From: SZAS-79 sp965279075
GTDB lineage: Bacteria > Pseudomonadota > Gammaproteobacteria > Burkholderiales > SG8-39
Direction of reading: 5' to 3'
Length of the DNA stretch: 64,000 nucleotides
Assembly: GCA_965279075.1 (NCBI GenBank)
Contig: CBDIHI010000008.1
Location: 62,001-126,000 of the forward strand
In this document: in pieces, positions 15,209-22,781 of the stretch
Layout: every line of letters begins with the position of its first letter
Numbering within the stretch: the stretch's first letter is position 1
Notes under the pieces: model-generated
The model's input: only the letters and a program-made list of their open reading frames with translations
What the model was told of the DNA's origin: nothing
The model's database searches: none
Program-made: the position numbers and the translations under genes

Positions 15209-16309
15209 CTATAGTACCTTCCCGCTGCCCCCGTCGATCAGGTGCATGTTGGACAGGTCCGCCACAAGCGTCATCCGCCGCCCGGACTCGGCGCCGGCAT
15301 TCGGGTTCACGCGGCCGCAGACTTCCCCCCCCAGCAGCGTGAAGTAAACCAGCGTCTCCATCCCCATGGGCTCGGTCACGTCGAGCTGCACGTCAAACGG
15401 GTGCTGCCCGGGTTCGCGATGGGGCCTCTGCTCGACGATATGCTCCGGCCGCAGGCCGAACACGAGCCCGCCACGGCCGAGGTATTCGCGATACCGGCCG
15501 GTGCGGCCTTCGGGCACCGGGAACGCGATCTCCGCGTCGAGCCGCACGCGCAGCCCTCCGCCTGCCTCCTCCAGCTGGCAGGGAATGAAGTTCATCGCGG
15601 GCGAACCGATGAACCCCGCGACGAATTTCGTCGCCGGCGAATGGTACAGGTCGTTCGGGGTGCCCACCTGCTCGATGCGGCCCGCGTTCATGACCACGAC
15701 GCGGTCGGCGAGAGTCATCGCCTCGACCTGGTCGTGGGTGACATAGACGGTCGTGGTGCGCACCTTCTGGTGGACTTTCTTGATCTCGGTGCGCATCTGC
15801 ACGCGTAGCTTGGCGTCGAGGTTGGAAAGCGGCTCGTCGAACAGGAACACCTTGGGGTCGCGCACGATCGCGCGGCCCATCGCGACGCGCTGGCGCTGCC
15901 CGCCGGAGAGCTGCTTGGGCTTCCTCTGCAGGAGCTCGGTGATGTCGAGGATCCGTGCCGCGTTCTCGACGCGTCGCGCGATTTCGTCCTTCGGCGCTTT
16001 CTTCAGGCGCAGGCCGAAGGACATGTTCTCGTAGACGGTCATGTGCGGGTAGAGCGCGTAGTTCTGGAACACCATCGCGATGTCGCGGTCCTTGGGCGGC
16101 ACGTCGTTGACCACATCGTCGCCGATCAGGATCTCGCCGCCGCTGATGTCCTCCAGCCCCGCGATCATGCGCAGCGTGGTGCTCTTGCCGCAGCCGGAGG
16201 GACCGACCAGCACGACGAACTCCTTGTCGTCGATCTGGAGGTCGACTCCCCTGACCGCGGGCGTCTCGTCGTAATTCTTCACCACCGTTCTGAGCGTCAC
16301 TTTCGCCAT
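15209..16309 (-). CDS. ABC transporter ATP-binding protein (UgpC/MsmK type)
   Basis: A 366-residue ATPase with Walker A (GPSGCGKSTT), Q-loop, signature LSGGQRQRVAMGRA, Walker B (VFLFDEPLSNLD) and H-loop (VYVTHDQVEAM), plus the C-terminal TOBE region (GRYREYLGRGGLVFGLRPEHI) typical of CUT1 carbohydrate importers. It energises the two permeases encoded just upstream (6-bp gap). The family commonly handles sugars, polyols or glycerol-3-phosphate; the real substrate is not shown. Confidence 0.93.
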   Translation of the reverse strand: MAKVTLRTVVKNYDETPAVRGVDLQIDDKEFVVLVGPSGCGKSTTLRMIAGLEDISGGEILIGDDVVNDVPPKDRDIAMVFQNYALYPHMTVYENMSFGLRLKKAPKDEIARRVENAARILDITELLQRKPKQLSGGQRQRVAMGRAIVRDPKVFLFDEPLSNLDAKLRVQMRTEIKKVHQKVRTTTVYVTHDQVEAMTLADRVVVMNAGRIEQVGTPNDLYHSPATKFVAGFIGSPAMNFIPCQLEEAGGGLRVRLDAEIAFPVPEGRTGRYREYLGRGGLVFGLRPEHIVEQRPHREPGQHPFDVQLDVTEPMGMETLVYFTLLGGEVCGRVNPNAGAESGRRMTLVADLSNMHLIDGGSGKVL

Positions 16310-16315
16310 CGAGCG

Positions 16316-17188
16316 CTATCCCTTGGTCGCGCCGGCGGTCAGGCCGGCGATGTAGTAGTCCATCAAAAAGGCATAGATGATCAGCGGCGGCGCAGCCCCG
16401 AGCAGCGCGCCGGTCATGATCTGGCCCCACGTGAAAACGTCCCCCTTGATCAGCGTGGTGATGATGCCCACCGACAGCACCAGCTGGTCCTCCGAGGTGG
16501 TCAGCGCGAGCGGGTACAGGAACTGCGCCCAGGAAACGGTGAACGCGAAGATCGTCGCGGCGATGATTCCGGGGATCGCCACCGGGATGAAGATGCGGGT
16601 GAGGATCTGGAAGTAGCCCGCGCCGTCGATCAGCGCGGCTTCGTCGAGTTCCTTGGGGATGCTCGCGAAGTAGCCGATCATGATCCAGGTGCAGAACGGC
16701 ACGGTCAGCGTCGGGTAGACGACGATCAGCACCCACCAGTGGTTGATCAGTTCGATGCCAGTCGTTTCGTTGACCCACGCGAAGATCTTGAACAGCGGGA
16801 TGAACAGCAGCGTGTCCGGGATCAGGTAGGTCAGGAACACGCCTGTCGCGAGCGTGGTCGAGCCCCAGAATTTCATGCGTGAGAGGGAAAATGCCGCCGG
16901 GATGCTGACCAGCATCGTCACGATCACGACGAGCACGGACACGACCGCCGAGTTGCGGAAGAACGTGAGGTAGCTCTTCGAGGTCAGCAGCGCCTCGTAG
17001 TTCTCCAGCGTGGGATTGAAGATCCACCACGGGTTGGTCGCCGCCGAGATCTCGGCGCTGGTCTTCAGCGAAGTGATCAGCATGTAGATCGGCGGCCCGA
17101 GGAAGAAGATCACGAAGATCACGAGGAAGAAGTAGGACCACACCATGGCCCGGCGGCGGTCGTCCTTCATGCTGCGAAGCTTTGCCAT
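16316..17188 (-). CDS. ABC transporter permease (MalG-like)
   Basis: A 290-residue inner-membrane permease with six helices and the EAA loop (IPKELDEAALIDGAGYFQILTRIFIPVAIPG) that docks on the ATPase. The N terminus (MAKLRSMKDDRRR) is cytoplasmic. It is the CUT1 second permease. The start at 17188 overlaps the stop of the preceding permease by one base (TGATG), so the two are translationally coupled. Confidence 0.92.
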   Translation of the reverse strand: MAKLRSMKDDRRRAMVWSYFFLVIFVIFFLGPPIYMLITSLKTSAEISAATNPWWIFNPTLENYEALLTSKSYLTFFRNSAVVSVLVVIVTMLVSIPAAFSLSRMKFWGSTTLATGVFLTYLIPDTLLFIPLFKIFAWVNETTGIELINHWWVLIVVYPTLTVPFCTWIMIGYFASIPKELDEAALIDGAGYFQILTRIFIPVAIPGIIAATIFAFTVSWAQFLYPLALTTSEDQLVLSVGIITTLIKGDVFTWGQIMTGALLGAAPPLIIYAFLMDYYIAGLTAGATKG

Positions 17189-18060
17189 CAGCTGTCCCCT
17201 CCCCTCTCGGTGATGTCGCGCAGGATGAAGATCGCCGCGACCGCGAGGATCGGGAACATGAACAGGGACACCGCCGCGCCCAGCGGCAGGTCGCCGCTCT
17301 CGATGCCGAGCTTGAAGGCCCAGGTCGCGAACACGTGCGTCTGGTCGACCGGCCCCCCCGCCGTGAGCACGCGCACGATGTCGAAGTTGGCGAAGGTCAC
17401 GATCAGCGAGAACAGCACCGTGATCGCGATGATGTTGCGCATCATCGGGATGGTGATGAACCACAGCTTCTGCCACCAGTTCGCGCCGTCGATCGCGGCG
17501 GCCTCGTAGAGCTGCTCGGGCACCGACTTCAGCGCCGCCAGGTACATGATCACGAAGAACGGCGCGCCGTACCACACGTTGACGAGGATCACCGAGAAGC
17601 GCGCCCACCCCGGGTCGCCCAACCAGTTCACGGGCTCGATTCCGATCCTCTCGAACACCCAGTTGAACGCGCTGTACGACGGGTCGAACAGCCAGAGCCA
17701 CGCGAGCGTGCTCATGGCCGGTGGGATCACCCAGGGCACCAGCAGCATCCCGCGCCACTTGCGCTGGCCCTTGGCCGGAATGTTGTGTACGAAATGCGCG
17801 ACGCAGAACCCGATCAGCGCCTTGAACATCACCGCGCTCACCGCGAACACCACCGACTGCTTGACCACCATCCAGAACGTGTCTCGCTTGAAGAGGAACG
17901 TGAAGTTCTGGATGTCGACGAAGCGCTCCATCGACTTGTTCAGCATCGCCAGGTGGATGGCGAACAGCGCCGGGTAGAGCACCAGCAGCGCGATCACGAG
18001 GATGAGCGGAAGCGCCATCGCGAACGCGATGGTCGACTTCCGCCGCAGGAACTTGCGCAC
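17188..18060 (-). CDS. ABC transporter permease (MalF-like)
   Basis: A 290-residue permease with six predicted helices. The EAA motif is VPEQLYEAAAIDGANWWQKLWFITIPMM. This is the first CUT1 permease, which in this class contacts the binding protein. It follows the binding-protein gene by 20 bp. Part of a five-gene leftward operon: binding protein, two permeases, ATPase, M20 amidohydrolase. Confidence 0.92.
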   Translation of the reverse strand: MRKFLRRKSTIAFAMALPLILVIALLVLYPALFAIHLAMLNKSMERFVDIQNFTFLFKRDTFWMVVKQSVVFAVSAVMFKALIGFCVAHFVHNIPAKGQRKWRGMLLVPWVIPPAMSTLAWLWLFDPSYSAFNWVFERIGIEPVNWLGDPGWARFSVILVNVWYGAPFFVIMYLAALKSVPEQLYEAAAIDGANWWQKLWFITIPMMRNIIAITVLFSLIVTFANFDIVRVLTAGGPVDQTHVFATWAFKLGIESGDLPLGAAVSLFMFPILAVAAIFILRDITERGGDS

Positions 18061-18080
18061 CAGGGGGCTTCTTTACCGCT

Positions 18081-19430
18081 TCAGGAGCGCATGAACCCTT
18101 CGAGCTCGGAGGCCGCCCAGGCAATGGCCTTGTCGATGGACTCCCCGCCCTGCGTGCACTTGGCCACCATCTTGGTCGAGATCGCCTGCGCATAGATCTG
18201 CTGCGCGATCTTCGGCGGCGCCGGGAAAGCAGAGATCGACAGGATCTGGTCGGGCCTCGGCGGATAGTTGAACAGGGTGCCCTTGGGCGGCCCCTCCTCG
18301 GCCCAGGTCTTGAAATCGTGCAGCTTGGAGAACGCCGGAATGTCGTAGCCCTGGCTCGCGGCCACCATCTTCTCCACCGATTCACGCCTGGAAATGTGGC
18401 GCATGAGGCTCTTGGCCGCCGCCTTGTTCTTGGAGAATTTCCAGATGCTCCAGAAGTACGGCAGGTACGGCTGGAAGCGCCCCTTCGGGCCCCGCGGGCT
18501 CGGAAAGCTCCAGCACTGCTCGGCCACCTTGGGGGCATCGCGCTTCGCCACCGCCCATGCGCTGGGCGGGTTCATGATCAGCGCGCCCTTGCCCGACACC
18601 AGCCACTTGTTGTTCGATGCGTCGTCCCAGGCGAAGACGTCCGGCGGCAGGACCGCGACGAGTTTCTTCATGTACTCGAGCACCTGCTTCACCGCGTCGG
18701 ACTTGACCGTGATGTTGCCCTTCGCGTCGACCATTTGCGCGCCGTAGGCGCTGAACAGGGCGCCCATCGTGTCCACGGAGTCCGTGGTCTGCCCCAGGCC
18801 GACGCCGAACGGCGAGCCGGCCTTGTGGCATTTTTCCGCCGCGCCGAGAAACGCTTCCCAGGTCCAGGCCTCCGACAGCGCCTTGTCCGGTGCGGCGCCG
18901 GCGGGGTACATCTTCTGCAGGTCGATGCCCGCGTGCTGCTTGAAGAGGTCGATGCGGCCGCACGGCCCTTTGATCTGGCTGCCCGGCGTCGCCGGGATGC
19001 CGGCCCAGTGGCCGTCGTGCCTGCCGAGGTATTCGATCAGCTGCGATACGCCGCCGTTGGCCGCGACCAGGTCCTTCATCACGTCGTCGACCGGTTCGAG
19101 GCTCTTCGAATGCTGCGCGGGCCACCAGGTCGGCATGGCCAGCATGTCGTGGCCCGACTTGGCCTGCGCTTCCGCGGCGATCGTGATCAGGTTCTTGTTG
19201 CCCTGCGACGGGATGTAGTCGATCTTGAGTTCGACCTTTTCCTTCGCGGCCCACTCCTGGCACATCTTGGTGAGCGTGTCGTTGGCGCCGGGAACCCAGT
19301 GGTCCCAGAAGCCGACTTCAAGCTTGCCGGCTGCGTGCGATGTGCGGATGTACGGCCCGATTGCAGCCGTGGTGGATGCCGCTGCGGTTGCCTTGAGAAA
19401 ACGGCGGCGATCGAATTTCCTTGTAGCCAT
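18081..19430 (-). CDS. extracellular solute-binding protein, family 1 (Tat-exported)
   Basis: A 449-residue periplasmic binding protein for the ABC importer. The N terminus carries a twin-arginine leader (FDRRRFLKATAAAS, cleavage near SHA-AG), so export is folded. The mature part has the SBP1 pattern: LEVGFWDHWVPGANDTL, DMLAMPTWWPAQHS, ALSEAWTWEAFLGAAEKC and GKGALIMNPPSAWAV. It heads the operon. SBP1 proteins usually bind sugars or polyols; here the M20 gene downstream makes a conjugate or peptide-like ligand possible. Confidence 0.9.
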   Translation of the reverse strand: MATRKFDRRRFLKATAAASTTAAIGPYIRTSHAAGKLEVGFWDHWVPGANDTLTKMCQEWAAKEKVELKIDYIPSQGNKNLITIAAEAQAKSGHDMLAMPTWWPAQHSKSLEPVDDVMKDLVAANGGVSQLIEYLGRHDGHWAGIPATPGSQIKGPCGRIDLFKQHAGIDLQKMYPAGAAPDKALSEAWTWEAFLGAAEKCHKAGSPFGVGLGQTTDSVDTMGALFSAYGAQMVDAKGNITVKSDAVKQVLEYMKKLVAVLPPDVFAWDDASNNKWLVSGKGALIMNPPSAWAVAKRDAPKVAEQCWSFPSPRGPKGRFQPYLPYFWSIWKFSKNKAAAKSLMRHISRRESVEKMVAASQGYDIPAFSKLHDFKTWAEEGPPKGTLFNYPPRPDQILSISAFPAPPKIAQQIYAQAISTKMVAKCTQGGESIDKAIAWAASELEGFMRS

Positions 19431-19568
19431 GGATGCCCCTCCAGTGGATTAGGAAGACTCTGTCGGTCTCTGAATGCACGGCAATCCTAACCATAGCTGA
19501 GGAAATATTCCGCACTTTCGATGCGGCGGCGCAGCTACCGCAGCGCGAAAAAGGGCGCGGGGCGCAGA

Positions 19569-19904
19569 CTATTCGGGCGCGGGGGCCGCCGGCGCAGGCG
19601 CGGGGGCAGGCTTGGGCTTCGGCGCCCACGACACGGACACGTCGCCCTTGAGGATGAAGGTCTGGCACGCCATCCGGTAGCCCTCGGAAAATTGCTCGGC
19701 CGTCAGGTGACGCTTTTCCTTGTCCTTCACGGCGTCGGTGTTTTCCAGCCCCGACTCGATCCTGCACTTGCAGGTGCCGCACAGGCCCCCGCCGCACTTG
19801 AACGGGATCCCGCCCTTCTCGCGCAGGGACACGCGCAGCAGGTTGCTGTTGTCCGGGGCCGTCGCGACCTTGTTGTCGTTGGTAATGAAGGTGACGCTGA
19901 TCAT
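19569..19904 (-). CDS. [2Fe-2S] plant-type ferredoxin
   Basis: A 111-residue ferredoxin. The cluster ligands are Cys37, Cys42, Cys45 and Cys80 (KCGGGLCGTCKC...MACQ), an additional Cys47 follows the third ligand, and an unusual Pro/Ala tail (PKPKPAPAPAPAAP) ends the chain. It is third in a tight leftward trio, 3 bp after the small unknown gene. It probably passes electrons one at a time; the likely client is the diiron enzyme encoded divergently at 20798, but this is inference. Confidence 0.9.
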   Translation of the reverse strand: MISVTFITNDNKVATAPDNSNLLRVSLREKGGIPFKCGGGLCGTCKCRIESGLENTDAVKDKEKRHLTAEQFSEGYRMACQTFILKGDVSVSWAPKPKPAPAPAPAAPAPE

Positions 19905-19907
19905 CTT

Positions 19908-20201
19908 CTACAGCCTCGTGAGCGAAACGTTTCCGCTGCGGGAACCGGAAAGCTGGTGGAGCTCCTTCCGCGCCGCCTCGAGCGTCTCGAACCTGGGGAA
20001 GAACTTGGAGGGCACGTGGTTCACGACCGGGTGCGCGCCTTCGTCGACGATGCGGATCTTCGCCTCGCCCTGCAGCTCTGCGATGACGAACTGCGCCCGG
20101 ACGCGGCCATGGGCCGTGTAGTCCCAGGCCTCGACGTGCTTCAGTTCCGCGCAAAGCTCGGTGCGGAACTGGCCGGGCTTGGTGGTCAGAATCAGGAACA
20201 C
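19908..20201 (-). CDS. small protein of unknown function between two ferredoxins
   Basis: A 97-residue soluble protein without signal peptide or metal motif. It reads as alternating strands and helices (MFLILTTKPGQFRTEL, RVRAQFVIAEL, AKIRIVDEG, FETLEAARKELHQLSG), perhaps a small alpha/beta fold. It has one cysteine. It is packed 5 bp after one ferredoxin gene and 3 bp before the other, so it is surely co-translated with them. I recognise no family. A scaffold or reductase-partner role is only a guess from position. Confidence 0.7.
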   Translation of the reverse strand: MFLILTTKPGQFRTELCAELKHVEAWDYTAHGRVRAQFVIAELQGEAKIRIVDEGAHPVVNHVPSKFFPRFETLEAARKELHQLSGSRSGNVSLTRL

Positions 20202-20206
20202 GGGGC

Positions 20207-20545
20207 TCAGGCGCCTCCGGGGGGCGCGGGCCGCGGCGGGACGATCAAGGGGACGCCGTCCTGGCTGATCTCGAGGTCATGGTGGATCCACAGCTGGCAG
20301 ACCAGCCGGTAGCCCTCGTCGAGCTTTTCGGCCAGCAGCTTCTTTTCCTTCCAGTTGGGCTCGGGCAGGTGCTCGCCCCCGGCGATCACCCGGCTGGTAC
20401 ATTTGCCGCACTTGCCCATGCCGCAGCCGTACGACAGGTTGGGGTAAGGGAACTGCTTGATGCCGGCCCGGACGACGAGGTTCGTGTTCTCCTTCACCTC
20501 GCCCGCATGGGGCTGGCCGTTCTTGTGGACGATGATTTTCGGCAT
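20207..20545 (-). CDS. [2Fe-2S] plant-type ferredoxin
   Basis: A 112-residue ferredoxin with ligands Cys41, Cys46, Cys49 and Cys83 (YGCGMGKCGKC...LVCQLW). It shares the E-K/H-L...GYRMAC/GYRLVCQ layout with the ferredoxin two genes downstream, so they look like diverged paralogues. It is the first gene of the leftward trio; its ATG at 20545 faces the AT-rich regulatory gap. It ends with a Pro-rich tail (VPPRPAPPGG). Confidence 0.9.
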   Translation of the reverse strand: MPKIIVHKNGQPHAGEVKENTNLVVRAGIKQFPYPNLSYGCGMGKCGKCTSRVIAGGEHLPEPNWKEKKLLAEKLDEGYRLVCQLWIHHDLEISQDGVPLIVPPRPAPPGGA

Positions 20546-20576
20546 CAGGGGTGATCGATAAGGGGTGGATTGTATT

Positions 20577-20760
20577 AAATAGTATACTTAAAATTCATGG
20601 AATCGAAATTAATTCGCGCCACGACAGTTCTTACTTTTTACATTACAAATATAAATTAACATATTGTTTAAATGATAACTATATTAAATATATTAGCCAG
20701 AATCTTGCCTCCGGTCCGAGTAAGTGGAACTTGATCTCCTTTCAATTTAGTATACAATTT
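20577..20760. promoter_or_regulatory. AT-rich divergent control region with paired TAGTATAC sites
   Basis: The 252-bp gap 20546-20797 between the ferredoxin trio and the diiron-enzyme operon is extremely AT-rich from about 20570 to 20700, in contrast to the GC-rich genes on both sides. Two copies of TAGTATAC lie near its borders, with GTATAC at 20582-20587 and 20750-20755. The second reads TTTAGTATACAATTT, close to the TNGTATACNA operators of FadR-type GntR regulators. The GntR gene at 22049 is the obvious candidate to bind both. Confidence 0.5.
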
Positions 20761-20797
20761 CCGCCACCATACCCCCCCGTCCAGACCAGGAGCCGCC

Positions 20798-21568
20798 ATG
20801 GCCAAGCTGATGAACCAGGATGAATTCCGTTCCGCCCTCGAAAACGCCATCAAGGGCAAGAGCGCCAACAAGGCCCCATTCAGCGTGGCCTGGGCAAGCG
20901 GCAAGCTCTCGCGCAAGCACCTGTGCCGCTGGGCCGAGAACCATTTCCATTACGTGGGGCCGTTCGCCGACTATCTCGCGGCGATCTACTCCCGCATGCC
21001 CGCCCACTACGTCGAGACCAAGGACTTCCTGCTGGCCAACATGTATGAAGAGGAAATCGGCGGCGACCGCCACACGGACCTGCTGATCCGGTTCGCCGAG
21101 GTCTGCGGCACGACCCGCGAGCGGGTGATCGACCCGGACAACATGTCGGCCACGACCCGCGGCCTGCAGAGCTGGTGCTATGCCGTGGCCATGCGCGAGG
21201 ACCCGATCGTGGCCGTCGCCGGCCTCGTGGTCGGGCTGGAGTCGCAGGTACCCTCGATCTACCGCCGCCAGGTGCCCACGCTGCGCGAGAAGTACAAGTT
21301 CAGCGACGAGGAGATCGAGTTCTTCGACCTGCACATCGTCTCCGACGAGATCCACGGCGAGCGCGGCTACCAGATCGTGCTCGAGCACGCGACCACGGTC
21401 GAGATGCAGCAGCGCTGCCTGAAGATCTGCGAGGTCGGCGCCCAGATGCGCCTGCTCTACACCACGGCGCTCTACAACGACTACGTCGCCAGGGACATCC
21501 CGATCACCGAGCTCGACATGTCGGAGTCCTCCCCGGTCGCCGCCGAAGCCGAACTGCTGCAGGCCTGA
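20798..21568 (+). CDS. haem-oxygenase-like diiron oxygenase/oxidase (PqqC/TenA/CADD fold)
   Basis: A 256-residue all-helical enzyme of the haem-oxygenase-like diiron (HDO) superfamily. All six metal ligands fit: Glu85-x6-His92 (EEIGGDRH), Glu148 (VGLESQVP) and His179-x3-Asp183-x2-His186 (HIVSDEIH), with the same spacing as CADD. Relatives perform oxidative cleavage, N-oxygenation or desaturation using O2 and external electrons. Divergent [2Fe-2S] ferredoxins are plausible donors. A HbpS-like protein and a GntR regulator follow in the same operon. The substrate is unknown and I know of no described pathway with this set. Confidence 0.85.
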   Translation: MAKLMNQDEFRSALENAIKGKSANKAPFSVAWASGKLSRKHLCRWAENHFHYVGPFADYLAAIYSRMPAHYVETKDFLLANMYEEEIGGDRHTDLLIRFAEVCGTTRERVIDPDNMSATTRGLQSWCYAVAMREDPIVAVAGLVVGLESQVPSIYRRQVPTLREKYKFSDEEIEFFDLHIVSDEIHGERGYQIVLEHATTVEMQQRCLKICEVGAQMRLLYTTALYNDYVARDIPITELDMSESSPVAAEAELLQA

Positions 21569-21572
21569 ACCC

Positions 21573-22052
21573 TTGAAAACGGCATTCAAGCTCGAACTCG
21601 CCGAGGCCAAGGCCATGTGCGCTGCAGCCCTCGCCAGGGCCGCCGCGCTCGGCGTCACCGAAACGGTCTGCGTCTGCGACGACGGCGGCTACCCGATCGC
21701 GCTGGAGCGCATGGACGGGGCACGCATCACCGGCCCGCAGATCGCCTGGAACAAGGCCTTCACGGCCGCCGGGCACCGGCGCTCGACCCACCTGTTCAAC
21801 CTGCCGCCCAACGGCCCCGCCCTGCCCGGCAACGAGGCTTTCGGCATCCAGTGGAGCTTCGACGGCAAGTTCGCGGTCTTCGTGGGCGGCTACCCGATCG
21901 TGGTGAACGGCGAGGTGATCGGCGGCGTGGGACTGTCCGGCGGCAACGGCGAACAGGACACCGCCTGCGGCGTGGCCGCGCTGCAGGCGCTGAAGGACCT
22001 GCTCGCCCCGCAGAAGCACACGGTGCTGGTCGAAGCGGACATCAAGAAATGA
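21573..22052 (+). CDS. HbpS/GlcG family haem-binding-type protein
   Basis: A 159-residue protein of the GlcG/HbpS (DUF336) family: KLELAEAKAMCAAALARAAALG helix, VCVCDDGGYPIALERMDGA, AWNKAFTAAGHRRST, and GGYPIVVNGEVIGGVGLSGGNGEQD, the conserved glycine-rich loop. Family members bind haem or act as accessory proteins in oxidative metabolism and often sit in catabolic operons. Start is a TTG at 21573, 4 bp after the diiron-enzyme stop; the first in-frame ATG (21615) would delete the first helix. It lacks a signal peptide, so it is cytoplasmic. Confidence 0.85.
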   Translation: MKTAFKLELAEAKAMCAAALARAAALGVTETVCVCDDGGYPIALERMDGARITGPQIAWNKAFTAAGHRRSTHLFNLPPNGPALPGNEAFGIQWSFDGKFAVFVGGYPIVVNGEVIGGVGLSGGNGEQDTACGVAALQALKDLLAPQKHTVLVEADIKK

Positions 22053-22726
22053 TTGTCCGGCCCTCCCAGCCCGGCCAGCGGCGCGGGTCGCTCGGCAAGG
22101 CGGTCGCGGAAAAGCTCCGCCGCCTGATCCTCACCGGCCAGCACAAACCGGGGGACCGCCTGGTCGAGGACAAGCTCTCGTCCGAGCTCGGCGTGTCGCG
22201 CGTGCCGATCCGCGAGGCACTGCGCACGCTCGCCGCCGAGGGCCTCGTCGACCTTCCTCCGAGGCGCGGAGCCTCGGTCGCCCTGCTCTCGCCCGAAATC
22301 GCGCGCGACCTCGTCGAGGTCCGCGCCACGCTCGAAGGGCTGAACGCGCGGCTCGCCGCGCGCCACCACGAACCCGCAATCGTCGCCGAGCTGCAGCAGG
22401 TGCTGGCCGAAGGCAACGCCGCGTCGCGTTCAGGCAACGTGGACGACCTCGTGCGCCTCAACGGCGCCTTCCACGACAAGCTCGCCGAGGCGGGCCGCAA
22501 CAGCATCCTGTGGGACATCATGCGAACGCTGCGCGAGCGCACCAGCCTCGTGTTCGCGGCCAACACCGCGCGCCGCTCGCGGGAGGACTGGGATGAGCAC
22601 TCGCGCATCCTCGCCGCGGTGATCGAAGGCGACGAGGAGCTCGCCGCGCTGCTCGCCACGCGGCACGTGCACCAGGCCTCCGAAGCGGCACTTGCCGCCG
22701 CCCTGCCTCCGCCCGGGCCCGGCTGA
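22049..22726 (+). CDS. GntR family transcriptional regulator (FadR/FCD subfamily)
   Basis: A 225-residue regulator. The N-terminal winged helix contains AVAEKLRRLILTGQHKPGDRL, then ELGVSRVPIREALRTLAAEGLVDLPPRRGASV. The C-terminal FCD domain is all-helical (VEVRATLEGLNARLAA, LNGAFHDKLAEAGRN, EHSRILAAVIEGDEELAALLATRHV) with metal-type His/Asp positions. The ATG overlaps the previous stop (ATGA), so it is co-translated with the HbpS-like and diiron genes. It is the likely autoregulator of the locus through the TAGTATAC sites at 20582 and 20750. Confidence 0.9.
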   Translation: MIVRPSQPGQRRGSLGKAVAEKLRRLILTGQHKPGDRLVEDKLSSELGVSRVPIREALRTLAAEGLVDLPPRRGASVALLSPEIARDLVEVRATLEGLNARLAARHHEPAIVAELQQVLAEGNAASRSGNVDDLVRLNGAFHDKLAEAGRNSILWDIMRTLRERTSLVFAANTARRSREDWDEHSRILAAVIEGDEELAALLATRHVHQASEAALAAALPPPGPG

Positions 22727-22781
22727 ACCGGCGGCAAGGCGGGCTCGGAGGTTTGCCCCGCCCACGGGTACACTTCCGGCC

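Noticed and set aside
20551..20823. Open frame across the AT-rich gap
   Set aside because: Translation is biased by AT content, overlaps the start of the diiron enzyme in another frame and has no start signal. Treated as regulatory DNA.
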